A program made the translations under genes and the position numbers. This document shows positions 1-7,264 of a DNA stretch of 48,537 bases, piece after piece. The stretch's first letter is position 1. Every line of letters starts with the position of its first letter. Under the pieces are notes generated by a model, which was not told where the DNA came from, made no database searches, and saw nothing but the letters and a program-made list of their open reading frames with translations. The stretch lies in NCBI GenBank assembly GCA_016783555.1, contig JADHWH010000005.1, positions 1-48,537 of the forward strand, in the 5' to 3' direction. The stretch comes from Candidatus Omnitrophota bacterium. GTDB taxonomy: Bacteria > Omnitrophota > Gorgyraeia > JABMRJ01.

Positions 1-726
1 CCTTGCGCATACGTATAGGTCATCGATCGTATAAGAATACCTGTCATGCTTTATGACCTTGGAGAAGTCTATTCTCCCGGCATCGCCATAAGGGGCCATG
101 CCCATTACCTTATATTCGCCGTCGTTCATCTGGAAGCCCAGGTACTCTGTCATTGTAGAATAGAAGAGCCCCAGCGAATCTGGATATATAATCTCCTTTA
201 TCTTCTTTATCTCGCCTTCTCTTCCTTCGGCAAATAACGTAGAGGTAAACTCCCCTGCCCCGTCTATCGAAAGAATAGCCGCGTCCTTGAAGCCTGATAG
301 ATGGTAGCAGCTTGAGGCGTGGGCTATATGGTGTTCTACAAATTCTGTTTTTACCTTGGCGGGGTCTATCCCTGAGGCAATCAGGGTCCTCTTTAACTTA
401 TCTATCTTCGCCTCTGCCCTTGAGCGGGTTCGAAGCAAGGTCTTATAGGCATGTGCAGGCCTTGTGCGCCAAGTCCGCTTTGCAAACTGCCACTTCTTCT
501 CATTATACGCATCGAGCGACCATGGATAGGCTACGATATCGATATCCCCCGGCGCTATCCCCGCCTTCTTCAAACAGAACCTTATCGCATTTACCGGGAG
601 CCTCTCCATGGCGTGTTTCTCGCGGATTAGCCTCTCCTCATCGCAGAGCGCGGCAATACTACCGTCAATAAGCAGTGCCGCCGACGGGTCATGTGAAAAT
701 GGCGTTGCCACTCCCAATACTATCAT
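1..726 (-). CDS. carbamoyltransferase, NodU/CmcH family (partial, C-terminus outside window)
   Basis: Open reading frame of 242 codons on the minus strand that starts at ATG 726 and runs off the left edge. The translation begins MIVLGVATPFSHDPSAALL and carries the family hallmarks: DGSIAALCDEER near residues 21-32, the metal/substrate histidine motif EHHIAHASS at 131-139, SIDGAGE near 153-159, and NDGEYKVMGMAPYG at 201-214. The family transfers carbamoyl groups from carbamoyl phosphate to hydroxyls of sugars or secondary metabolites through a carbamoyl-adenylate. Only the N-terminal (Kae1/YrdC-like ASKHA) part is visible; full members have about 550-600 residues. An AAGGAG ribosome site lies at 733-738. 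The substrate cannot be told from this fragment; surface-sugar or metabolite decoration is likely given the sugar genes downstream. Confidence 0.9.
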   Translation of the reverse strand, partial: MIVLGVATPFSHDPSAALLIDGSIAALCDEERLIREKHAMERLPVNAIRFCLKKAGIAPGDIDIVAYPWSLDAYNEKKWQFAKRTWRTRPAHAYKTLLRTRSRAEAKIDKLKRTLIASGIDPAKVKTEFVEHHIAHASSCYHLSGFKDAAILSIDGAGEFTSTLFAEGREGEIKKIKEIIYPDSLGLFYSTMTEYLGFQMNDGEYKVMGMAPYGDAGRIDFSKVIKHDRYSYTIDDLYVCAR

Positions 727-747
727 CTTTATCTCCTTAGGATGATT

Positions 748-775
748 ATTATATCAAAATACAGAATAATATCAA
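748..775 (-). promoter_or_regulatory. sigma70-type promoter for the carbamoyltransferase gene
   Basis: On the minus strand, TTGATA (770-775) and TATAAT (748-753) are separated by 16 bp. The expected start of transcription is near 741, just upstream of the ribosome site at 733-738 and ATG 726, giving a leader of about 15 nt. Confidence 0.6.
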
Positions 776-841
776 TAAAAATGGTAGCCATAGTTAGGAA
801 TCTAAATAGGTTGTTTTTAAAGTTGAATTACACAATTTTAA

Positions 842-1447
842 ATGTTAGATTTGCCTTTACGCATGGAAAAAGATAGAGAGTACATAATAGACCTGATCGA
901 GCGATGCGTAAGAGGAGATATCGAGGCATGGGATAGGCTTATCTCCTCTATCAGCCCCTTTATATCTTACGCGATCGAAAAGAAGCTCCAAAGAACAGGC
1001 ATTGCTTATCAGAAAGCCGATATAGAAAACTTGAAACAGGATATCCTCTTATCCATATGGAAGGATAATAAATTAAAGACGATCAAAGATAAGAAGAAGA
1101 TCATCCCGTGGATATACACCTTTGCCGGAAACTCCGTATCGGACTACTTAAGGGGCCCTGAGGCCAAGTCTAAGAAATTCCTGCCGTTGGGTAACGCGCT
1201 TAAAAGCCCTGAATCCCTGCCGGATGACGCACTCTCAAACAGAGAGATACAGGAGACCTTCGAGCGCGCCTTAAGGGCATTAAACCCTAAAGAGAATATT
1301 ATTATCAAACTGCTCTTATTATACGGAAAAAAGCATAGAGAGATAGCGGGGATGCTGGATATACCCATAGGTACTGTCCTTGTCTCTGCACAAAGGGCAA
1401 GGCTTAAACTAAGAAGAGAGATGAAAAAATTTTTAAAAAATATGTAA
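842..1447 (+). CDS. ECF-type RNA polymerase sigma factor
   Basis: The 201-residue protein has the two-domain layout of extracytoplasmic-function sigma factors: a region 2 helical bundle at about residues 18-100 (ending in IIPWIYTFAGNSVSDYLRG) and a region 4 helix-turn-helix at about 133-195 (ALNPKENIIIKL then KHREIAGMLDIPIGTVLVS followed by RARLKLRR). It lacks regions 1 and 3, as expected for this group. A second in-frame ATG at 863 is an alternative start. The next gene encodes a zinc-finger membrane protein that looks like its anti-sigma factor, and an ECF-type promoter overlaps the stop codon of this gene. I infer that the factor drives the two copies of that promoter; no self-promoter of the same type is visible upstream of 842. 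Confidence 0.88.
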   Translation: MLDLPLRMEKDREYIIDLIERCVRGDIEAWDRLISSISPFISYAIEKKLQRTGIAYQKADIENLKQDILLSIWKDNKLKTIKDKKKIIPWIYTFAGNSVSDYLRGPEAKSKKFLPLGNALKSPESLPDDALSNREIQETFERALRALNPKENIIIKLLLLYGKKHREIAGMLDIPIGTVLVSAQRARLKLRREMKKFLKNM

Positions 1448-1478
1448 TAAAATCGCTCCTTTTTACGTCTACTTATAT
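1435..1478 (+). promoter_or_regulatory. ECF-type promoter, copy 1 of a duplicated 44-bp unit
   Basis: TGTAAT (1443-1448) and CGTCTA (1466-1471) are 17 bp apart. A TGTAA-type -35 with a CGTC-type -10 is the pattern known for several ECF sigma groups. The whole 44-bp unit recurs at 1967-2010 with 40 of 44 positions identical; the four differences all fall in the 7-nt spacer segment. The -35 overlaps the stop codon of the sigma gene. Transcription would start near 1478, so the first codon of the anti-sigma gene is more likely ATG 1495 than ATG 1477. Confidence 0.6.
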
Positions 1479-1494
1479 GAAAGGCAGTAAGACT

Positions 1495-1968
1495 ATGAAC
1501 CAAGGCCCTCTGCTCGGCTTTTTAAAAGAGGATTACCGGAAGAAGATCTCAAGTGCACCTAAAGACTGTGTGCCGTTTGATGAATTATACGATTATGCCG
1601 ATGGCAGACTGCCTCTTGAGGCGAGAAGGAGGATAGAATCGCATCTTGCCGGATGCTATCACTGCCTAGATGCTGTGGTGTCGATCAATAAGGGGATGAT
1701 GGATTTCAACAATAGAAGGAGGTATAAGTTGAAGACGGAGAATATATTCTTAAGCTTCGCATTGATATCTTTCCTATTATCTTTTGTATTCGGTAGATAC
1801 TTTATTCAGTTTTTAGCCGCTACCATAATCTTGAGTATGAAATGGATAGTTGAGAGCAAGACCAACAAGATGCTGGTCTTGATATATGAGGCATGGAAGA
1901 GCGGCGGCGAAAGAGGGGCCGGAAGGGTCCTTAAAGAGCTAAATACAAAAAAGCGGATTGATATATAA
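1495..1968 (+). CDS. putative anti-sigma factor, zinc-finger membrane protein
   Basis: The N-terminal part contains a ZAS-like zinc-binding pattern, H-x3-C-x2-C, in ESHLAGCYHCLDAVV at about residues 43-57, preceded by DYADGRLPLEARRRIESHL, the usual form of anti-sigma zinc fingers that clamp ECF factors. Two hydrophobic segments follow at about 80-112 (LSFALISFLLSFVFG and FIQFLAATIILSM), then a short basic cytoplasmic tail. No periplasmic sensor domain is present. It follows the sigma gene by 47 nt. I chose ATG 1495 because the promoter at 1435-1478 would start transcription at or after the alternative ATG 1477; the longer form adds six residues. Assignment as anti-sigma rests on the motif and the neighbour. 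Confidence 0.72.
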   Translation: MNQGPLLGFLKEDYRKKISSAPKDCVPFDELYDYADGRLPLEARRRIESHLAGCYHCLDAVVSINKGMMDFNNRRRYKLKTENIFLSFALISFLLSFVFGRYFIQFLAATIILSMKWIVESKTNKMLVLIYEAWKSGGERGAGRVLKELNTKKRIDI

Positions 1969-2010
1969 AAAATATGTAATAAAACCGGGCTTTTTTACGT
2001 CTACTTATAT
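1967..2010 (+). promoter_or_regulatory. ECF-type promoter, copy 2 of a duplicated 44-bp unit
   Basis: The same -35 (TGTAAT, 1975-1980) and -10 (CGTCTA, 1998-2003) with 17-bp spacing as the copy at 1435-1478. It overlaps the stop codon of the anti-sigma gene and would start transcription near 2010, about 100 nt upstream of spoVG. Confidence 0.6.
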
Positions 2011-2111
2011 AGGGCGTCACAAAAGTGCCGCCCTTGATTGCAGAGATTATTATAGGCTGAATGAGACTTTCGTGACAGCCTATCTACTTATAGTGAAAGG
2101 AGGTGAGGCAA
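2011..2111 (+). promoter_or_regulatory. structured 5' leader of spoVG
   Basis: Two hairpins can be drawn. The first pairs AGGGCG (2011-2016) with CGCCCT (2029-2034), continued by CAC/GTG around an AAAA loop. The second pairs ATAGGCTG (2052-2059) with CAGCCTAT (2076-2083) as a perfect 8-bp stem with a 16-nt loop. Immediately after it, TCTACTTATA (2083-2092) repeats the last 10 bp of the core of the ECF promoter unit. A strong AAAGGAGGT ribosome site at about 2097-2104 precedes ATG 2112. Confidence 0.45.
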
Positions 2112-2372
2112 ATGACGCAGGATACCAAGATCGAGGTGGTGAGGTTGCACCGCTTCGAAAACGACGGTCCCATCAAGGCCTTTTGTGATATCCAGTTCGA
2201 TGATGACTATATCATAAAGGGCTTCAGGGTAGTCGAGGGAAAGGAAGGGCTCTTTGTGGGCATGCCTACCGAGGTCGGAAAGAACGGCAAGTGGTACAGT
2301 ACTTTCCAGCCGCTTACAGACGATGTAAAGAATCGCCTGCAAGATACGGTAATCAGGGCCTACGAGGAGTAA
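2112..2372 (+). CDS. spoVG: SpoVG family protein
   Basis: An 86-residue protein with the SpoVG fold signature: a first strand IEVVRLHRFENDGPIKAFC, then FDDDYIIKGFRVVEGKEGLF and VGMPTEVGKNGKWYSTFQP, the most conserved block. SpoVG proteins are small nucleic-acid-binding regulators; in Firmicutes they affect sporulation and septation, but homologues occur widely in non-sporulating phyla, including candidate phyla, so the name implies no sporulation here. ATG 2112 is chosen over an upstream GTG at 2103 because a strong AAAGGAGGT lies seven bases before it and would overlap the GTG. The gene sits three bases upstream of the YraN-type nuclease gene and downstream of the second ECF-type promoter. 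Confidence 0.9.
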   Translation: MTQDTKIEVVRLHRFENDGPIKAFCDIQFDDDYIIKGFRVVEGKEGLFVGMPTEVGKNGKWYSTFQPLTDDVKNRLQDTVIRAYEE

Positions 2373-2375
2373 AGG

Positions 2376-2735
2376 ATGAGCCAAAGAGGCATTATATTAG
2401 GCAAGATCTGCGAGGATAAAGCCGTCGGGTTCCTTAAGAGAAACGGCTATAAGATTCTCGAGAGAAACTACCGAAGCCGCTTCGGCGAAATAGACGTTAT
2501 CGCCAAAGAGGGTGATTCTGTGGTCTTTATCGAGATAAAATCGCGCGCCTCTCCCCTCTTTGGCCCGCCCTACCTTCGCATTACAAAAAGAAAAAAGGAA
2601 CATATAGTAAAGAGCGCGCTTTCATACTTAAAAAGATGGGGCTTAACAGATACGGACTGCAGAATCGATATAGTATCCGTAAGCCTGGATAAAAAAGATC
2701 CTATAGAATTGATAAAGAACGCCTTTGGCGTTTGA
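2376..2735 (+). CDS. YraN/UPF0102 family nuclease-like protein
   Basis: A 119-residue protein of the UPF0102 family, which has a Holliday-junction-resolvase-like PD-(D/E)xK fold. The motif elements are visible: an N-terminal GxxxEDxAVxFLKRNGYKILERNYR block (residues 9-32), GEID at 37-40 and the E-x-K of VFIEIKSR at 50-57. The family commonly lies near comM/yifB and rnhB, as here, where comM follows by 14 bases; a role in DNA processing is assumed but not established. It starts three bases after spoVG, so the two are probably cotranscribed. Confidence 0.88.
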   Translation: MSQRGIILGKICEDKAVGFLKRNGYKILERNYRSRFGEIDVIAKEGDSVVFIEIKSRASPLFGPPYLRITKRKKEHIVKSALSYLKRWGLTDTDCRIDIVSVSLDKKDPIELIKNAFGV

Positions 2736-2749
2736 TAACGGAGGGTTAG

Positions 2750-4282
2750 ATGCTGGCCAGGGTTGAATCGTGCTGCACAAGCGGCATAGACGCGCATGTA
2801 GTGGATGTCGAGGTTGATACGGGCGGCGGGCTTCCCGGTTTCTCGATAGTGGGACTGCCCGATACCGCAATAAGAGAGAGCAGGGACAGGATAAAGGCGG
2901 CTATAAAGAATTCCGGCTTTGAATTTCCGCCGAAAAGAATAACGGTAAACCTGGCGCCGGCCAATATAAAAAAAGGCGGACCCGGATTCGACCTACCTAT
3001 AGCCATAGGAATCCTTGTAACAAACGGCATATTAAGCCAAGAGTCTGTAAGAAATAGGGTAATATGCGGCGAGCTTTCACTGGACGGGAATGTAAAACAC
3101 CTTAAGGGGGTTCTTCCTATAGTAGTAAAGTTGAAGGACTTTGATAAAAAGGATATCATACTCCCCAAATCGAACGCAGACGAGGCATCCTTTGTGAAGG
3201 GCATAAAGATATATCCTGTATCGGAGTTGCAGCAAGTCGTTGGTTTTTTGAAAGACGAAATAAAATTAAAGCCATTAAAGTCTAATTCAAGAATACTCTT
3301 TAGGAAGAACTCGCAATACAAAGTAGACTTCAGTGAGGTCAAGGGTCAATTGTCTGTAAAGAGGGGCCTTGAAGTAGCTGCGGCGGGCGGCCATAACACC
3401 CTCTTGATAGGCCCTCCCGGAGCGGGAAAATCCATGCTGGCAAGGAGGCTTCCTACAATAATCTCTGACATGACATTTGACGAGGCCCTCGAGACCTCCA
3501 AGATACACAGTATCGCAGGGATTCTTTCACCTAAAAAGGGCCTCATAGCGACAAGGCCATTCCGTCTGCCCCATCATACTATATCAGACTCCGCCCTGGT
3601 AGGCGGAGGGACATACCCAAGGCCGGGAGAGATAAGTCTCGCCCATAACGGCGTCCTATTCTTGGATGAGCTCCCGGAGTTTAACAGAAACGCCTTAGAG
3701 GTACTGCGGCAGCCTATTGAAGACGGCGAGATTACAGTCTCCCGAATATGCGGTACTGTTACGTACCCCGCTAGGTTCATGCTCGTCTGCGCTATGAATC
3801 CCTGCCCGTGCGGGTACTTCACAGACCCTAAAAAAGAGTGTCACTGCACCCCCTATCAGATACAGCGGTATCTCTCCAGGATCTCAGGACCCCTTTTGGA
3901 CAGGATAGACATACACCTCGAAGTGCCGCGGCTTACGTATGAGAAGTTATCTCAAAAGCGGAGCGGCGAACCGTCAGGCAATATACGCGAAAGAGTAAAC
4001 GACACAAGGATTATCCAAAAAAGACGATATAATAAAGACGGCATAAACTTCAATGCCCATCTCGAGTCAAAGATGCTCGATAGATACTGCGTGCTCGATA
4101 AAGAAGGTGAGGAGCTTCTCAAGATGGCGATACTCGAGATAGGCCTGTCTGCAAGGGCATATGATAAAATTCTAAAGATAGCAAGGACTATCGCGGATCT
4201 CGATGGAAAGGAGAATATAGAGGCAGGGCATATTTCAGAAGCGATAGGGTATCGTTCTTTAGACCGTAACCTATGGGCCTAA
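2750..4282 (+). CDS. comM: YifB/ComM family Mg-chelatase-like AAA+ ATPase
   Basis: A full-length 510-residue member. The N-terminal ChlI/Lon-protease-S16-like fold covers residues 1-165 (CCTSGIDAHVVDVEVD, GLPGFSIVGLPDTAIRESRDR). The AAA+ module follows with Walker A GPPGAGKSM at 221-229 and Walker B VLFLDELPEF near 300, then the cysteine-rich CAMNPCPCGY...CHC segment of this family and sensor/arginine motifs around PLLDRIDIHLEVPRL. In naturally transformable bacteria ComM is a hexameric helicase that promotes branch migration during recombination of incoming DNA. Its presence agrees with comEC and comEA genes at 45-47 kb. ATG 2750 has a GGAGGGTTAG ribosome site. No terminator is evident after it. 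Confidence 0.95.
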   Translation: MLARVESCCTSGIDAHVVDVEVDTGGGLPGFSIVGLPDTAIRESRDRIKAAIKNSGFEFPPKRITVNLAPANIKKGGPGFDLPIAIGILVTNGILSQESVRNRVICGELSLDGNVKHLKGVLPIVVKLKDFDKKDIILPKSNADEASFVKGIKIYPVSELQQVVGFLKDEIKLKPLKSNSRILFRKNSQYKVDFSEVKGQLSVKRGLEVAAAGGHNTLLIGPPGAGKSMLARRLPTIISDMTFDEALETSKIHSIAGILSPKKGLIATRPFRLPHHTISDSALVGGGTYPRPGEISLAHNGVLFLDELPEFNRNALEVLRQPIEDGEITVSRICGTVTYPARFMLVCAMNPCPCGYFTDPKKECHCTPYQIQRYLSRISGPLLDRIDIHLEVPRLTYEKLSQKRSGEPSGNIRERVNDTRIIQKRRYNKDGINFNAHLESKMLDRYCVLDKEGEELLKMAILEIGLSARAYDKILKIARTIADLDGKENIEAGHISEAIGYRSLDRNLWA

Positions 4283-4300
4283 TATACCAACCCAAATAGC

Positions 4301-4338
4301 GCGAATATCCGCGAATATCGGAATATCCGGAATATCGG
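4301..4338 (+). repeat. degenerate tandem array of GAATATC units
   Basis: Four copies of GAATATC occur at 4303-4309, 4313-4319, 4321-4327 and 4330-4336, set in 9- to 10-bp periods with CG/CC flanks. The block is immediately left of the REP-like palindrome at 4337-4370. Confidence 0.7.
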
Positions 4339-4961
4339 GACGTGCCAAAACTCGATCTCTGGCATGTCCCAATTCCTAACGGTGGGCTGTCCCCAATGTA
4401 CGTATATAAAAAAAGGAGATTGTATTATGCCAAGAATAGCAAGATTGATAATTGAAGACGGTTGTTACCATGTTATAACAAGAGGTATTGAAAAAAAACA
4501 AACTTTTATCAAAGATCCGGATTACCAAAGATACCTTAAACTTCTCAAAAAATGCAAGAAACAATTATCATTTAAACTCTACGGATGGTGCCTTATGCCT
4601 AATCATCCTCATTTAATAATTTTCTCAAACAGCCTTAGTAAAACTATGCACATGATTAATTTTTCCTACGCACAATACTTTAATGGCAACTACAATAGAA
4701 CGGGATACTTATGGCAAAATAGATTTAAAAGTTATGTAGTACAAAAAGACAAATATCTTTTAAATCTTATCGCATATGTAGAATATAACCCTGTCAGAGC
4801 AAAGATTGTAACTAATCCTGAAGACTATAAATGGAGTAGTTATAGAGCAAGGGTATTTGGCGAGGATGAATTCAAGCTGCTGGATCCGATTGAGCTTTAG
4901 TTCGGGGACAGGCCAGAGTTCGGATATGGGACAGGCCAGAGATTGCAAAATGGCACGTCCC
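4337..4961 (+). mobile_element. RAYT transposase gene with flanking REP-like palindromes
   Basis: A 34-bp imperfect palindrome at 4337-4370 (arms GGGACGTGCCA and TGGCATGTCCC) is matched, in inverted orientation, by one at 4928-4961 (arms GGGACAGGCCA and TGGCACGTCCC); they share the inner ATCTCTGGC block too. A second inverted pair, GGGCTGTCCCC (4384-4394) and GGGGACAGGCC (4904-4914), lies inside. GGGACAGGCCAGAG occurs twice on the right (4905-4918 and 4928-4941). This is the arrangement expected of a REP-associated tyrosine transposase with its REP/BIME sequences. No target duplication was recognised. Confidence 0.75.
4427..4900 (+). CDS. REP-associated tyrosine transposase (Y1 HUH, IS200-like)
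   Basis: A 157-residue Y1 transposase. It starts MPRIARLIIEDGCYHVITRG, has the HUH metal motif as HPH in LMPNHPHLIIF near residues 58-68, and the conserved block AYVEYNPVRAKIV near 115-127 with the candidate catalytic tyrosine just before NPVRA, followed by DYKWSSYRA. This is the typical RAYT architecture, an enzyme that nicks and rejoins single-stranded palindromic DNA. ATG 4427 is preferred to an upstream in-frame ATG at 4364 because AAAAGGAG precedes it and because 4364 lies inside the left palindrome. Adenine-rich codon use differs from the neighbours, consistent with a mobile origin. No frame damage is visible, so it may be active. Confidence 0.9.
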   Translation: MPRIARLIIEDGCYHVITRGIEKKQTFIKDPDYQRYLKLLKKCKKQLSFKLYGWCLMPNHPHLIIFSNSLSKTMHMINFSYAQYFNGNYNRTGYLWQNRFKSYVVQKDKYLLNLIAYVEYNPVRAKIVTNPEDYKWSSYRARVFGEDEFKLLDPIEL

Positions 4962-5049
4962 TTAATCTCTAATCTTAATCCCCCTTACCTTCAGAACCGT
5001 CCCATCTCACTAAGATAAGAGGGATTAGGAGAGTTAAATAAAATTTCTC

Positions 5050-5078
5050 TTGTAAAACCAATAAAAAAGTGGTAAATT
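5050..5078 (+). promoter_or_regulatory. possible sigma70-type promoter of the surface-sugar cluster
   Basis: TTGTAA (5050-5055) and TAAATT (5073-5078) are 17 bp apart, upstream of an AAGGAG ribosome site at 5097-5102 and ATG 5109. The match to consensus is moderate. Confidence 0.4.
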
Positions 5079-5108
5079 TTTAAAGGGTATAACATTAAGG
5101 AGATATTT

Positions 5109-6032
5109 ATGATTGAGCACTCCGTAATAATACCGCTCTATAATGAGCGGGCTAACCTGGAGGAATTATATACAAGGCTTTCCAATACCATAAAGAAGGT
5201 CGATCAGCCATATGAGATTATATTTGTCGACGACGGCAGCACAGATGGTTCTTTCGATATCTTAAAAAGGTTTAACCAGAAAGACCCCGCTGTAAAGGTC
5301 ATACGGTTTTCAAGAAATTTCGGGCAGGAGGTAGCCTTCGAAACAGGCTTTAAGCATACCAAAGGCAGATATGTTATTCAGCTGGATGCCGATCTCCAGA
5401 ATCCTCCCGAAGAGATACCAAAACTGATAGAAAAGAGCCGGGAAGGATATGATATAATCTACGGCATCCGTAAAGGAAGAAAGGATTCCATCTTCCGTAA
5501 GACCGCTTCCAAGCTCTTCCATTTTATAATGCTGAGGTTCTTCAGAATAAGGATACCTAAGGAAGTAAGTACGTTCAGGGTAATAAAGGGAGAGCTCGCC
5601 AGAGAGATAGCCAACCTTCCGGAAAAGTCCAAATTCTTCACCGCCTTGGCCTCATGGGCAGGGGCCACCCATTCTTTCGTCGAGATAGAACATAGCCCAA
5701 GAAAAAGAGGTACCTCCAAATGGAGCTTGATAAGACTGGCCATCCACAGTCTGGATCTGGTAATAGGACACACGGCTATACCCCTGCGGATGATAAGTCT
5801 CTTTGGGCTTTTATTCTCACTATTAGGTTTTATACTCGCAATCTATATGGTATATAGAAAGCTTGTCACCGGAATAGCTGTGTCCGGTTTTACGTCAATA
5901 TTTACCGCGATAACCATATTTTCCGGGGTACAGCTGCTTTCATTGGGCGTAATAGGAGAATACCTCTCAAGGACATACGCAGAGGCGCAACGCAGGCCAG
6001 ACTGCATAATTAGAGAAACCCTGGGTCTTTAA
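5109..6032 (+). CDS. family 2 polyprenyl-phosphate glycosyltransferase (GtrB/ArnC/DPM-like)
   Basis: A 307-residue GT2 enzyme. The nucleotide-sugar fold is seen in VIIPLYNERANLEEL at 6-20, the DDGS motif at 41-44 and the metal-binding DAD in QLDADLQNPPEE at 91-102. RKRGTSKW near 199-206 is the family block that contacts the lipid phosphate. Two C-terminal membrane segments (about 224-250 and 262-284) end in GEYLSRTYAEAQRRP, the signature of GtrB/ArnC-type enzymes that load a sugar on undecaprenyl phosphate at the inner face of the membrane. It opens the cluster up to 12521 and lies four bases before the ATP-grasp gene. The sugar cannot be told from the sequence. Confidence 0.9.
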   Translation: MIEHSVIIPLYNERANLEELYTRLSNTIKKVDQPYEIIFVDDGSTDGSFDILKRFNQKDPAVKVIRFSRNFGQEVAFETGFKHTKGRYVIQLDADLQNPPEEIPKLIEKSREGYDIIYGIRKGRKDSIFRKTASKLFHFIMLRFFRIRIPKEVSTFRVIKGELAREIANLPEKSKFFTALASWAGATHSFVEIEHSPRKRGTSKWSLIRLAIHSLDLVIGHTAIPLRMISLFGLLFSLLGFILAIYMVYRKLVTGIAVSGFTSIFTAITIFSGVQLLSLGVIGEYLSRTYAEAQRRPDCIIRETLGL

Positions 6033-6036
6033 CCGC

Positions 6037-7236
6037 TTGAATGTGAAAAGAATTACGATTATGATCGTGGGGGCAGGCATATATCAGCTGCCTGCCATTA
6101 TCGCCGCTAAAAAGATGGGTCTAAAGGTTGTCGCGATAGACAAGAATCCATCTCTGGAAGGCATGCGGTTAAGCGATGTACCCGGCGAGATAAGCACTAC
6201 GGATATAGAGAACGCCTTAATCCTGGCCAAGAAAAATAAGATAAAGGGTATCCTCACCATCGGAAGCGATGTATCCCTCCCCACCGTCTCTATCATCGCC
6301 CAGAAGTTAGGGCTAAAAGGACTGCCCCTCGAAACCATAAAGGCAAGTTCGGTAAATAAAGATAAAATGCTTCACAAGCTCTCTCTTGCCGGGCTGCCCG
6401 TTGTAACGCACCGCAAATTCAAAAGATTCAAAGATTGTCTCAATTTTGCCGCTAAGGATAAGTTCCCTTTGATCTTAAAACCCATTGACGGCTGGGGCAG
6501 CAGGGGCCTATCCAGGGTAGACTCTAAAAAAGAATTAAAAGACGCCTTCGATAACGCCATGTCTTATTCCGCAAAGAAAGAGATCTGCGCAGAAGAATAT
6601 GTCGAAGGCAAAGATACCACCTGCGAGGCCTTTATCCTTAAAAAAAGACTGGTATTCTCGGCTTTTACAGAAAAGCGTCTAACGGACCCCCCGTACTACG
6701 CCCCTGTAAGCCATATAATGCCTCTTCGGATAGGCAGAACCCGGGAGTCGGAATTAAAAGGGATTGTCGAAAAAGCGGCCGATGTTATGGATATCGATGA
6801 AGGGCCGATGGATGTTGATATCAGACTAACACCCTCCGGCCCTCGGATAATCGAATTAGCCGCCAGATTAGGCGGAAACTGCGTACCGCAGCTGGTTAAA
6901 GAGAGCTTTGGCTTTGATATCATCGAAGCCGCGATAAACTTAAGCCTCGGCAGGAGGCCTAAGATTAAAAAGACCAAGAAGGACTTCTCGGGTGTCAGTA
7001 TACTCGGTTCTAAAAAAGCGGGTTATGTAAAGGATATACGCGGTATCGAACAGGCAAGAAGAATAAGAGGCATTTCAGAAATATATATAGATGTAAAACC
7101 CGGCGACTCTGTAAATACCTTTAAAACCGGCTCTGATAGAATTGGACATATAATTGCCAGGGCAACAACTAAGGAGAGAGTGAAAAAAAATATCTCCCAT
7201 GCATTAAACCTTCTAAAAATAAAGATTGAAAAATAA
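6037..7236 (+). CDS. ATP-grasp domain carboxylate ligase-like protein
   Basis: A 399-residue protein with a pre-ATP-grasp Rossmann-like domain (ITIMIVGAGIYQLPAIIAAK, residues 6-25; VVAIDKNP) and an ATP-grasp domain starting near 105 (KDKMLHKLSLAGLPVVTHRK, then PLILKPIDGWGSRGLSRV, and the metal-binding segment MDVDIRLTPSGPRIIELAAR with GGNCVPQ). Members ligate a carboxylate to an amine or other nucleophile with ATP; the closest general pattern is PurT/PylC/biotin-carboxylase-like. Its place between sugar genes suggests attaching an amino acid or acyl group to a sugar, but that is inference. The start is uncertain: TTG 6037, GTG 6043 and ATG 6061 are in frame and none has a clear ribosome site; 6061 would cut the first strand. 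Confidence 0.82.
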   Translation: MNVKRITIMIVGAGIYQLPAIIAAKKMGLKVVAIDKNPSLEGMRLSDVPGEISTTDIENALILAKKNKIKGILTIGSDVSLPTVSIIAQKLGLKGLPLETIKASSVNKDKMLHKLSLAGLPVVTHRKFKRFKDCLNFAAKDKFPLILKPIDGWGSRGLSRVDSKKELKDAFDNAMSYSAKKEICAEEYVEGKDTTCEAFILKKRLVFSAFTEKRLTDPPYYAPVSHIMPLRIGRTRESELKGIVEKAADVMDIDEGPMDVDIRLTPSGPRIIELAARLGGNCVPQLVKESFGFDIIEAAINLSLGRRPKIKKTKKDFSGVSILGSKKAGYVKDIRGIEQARRIRGISEIYIDVKPGDSVNTFKTGSDRIGHIIARATTKERVKKNISHALNLLKIKIEK

Positions 7237-7264
7237 TCTGATTTATTAAACGAAGTATGTTTAT

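Noticed and set aside
312-671. 119-residue plus-strand frame near the left edge
   Set aside because: It is the complement of the carbamoyltransferase coding region, whose motifs are unmistakable.
1958-2188. 76-residue open frame across the second ECF-type promoter and into spoVG
   Set aside because: It overlaps the promoter repeat, the leader hairpins and the start of spoVG in another frame, and has no ribosome site.
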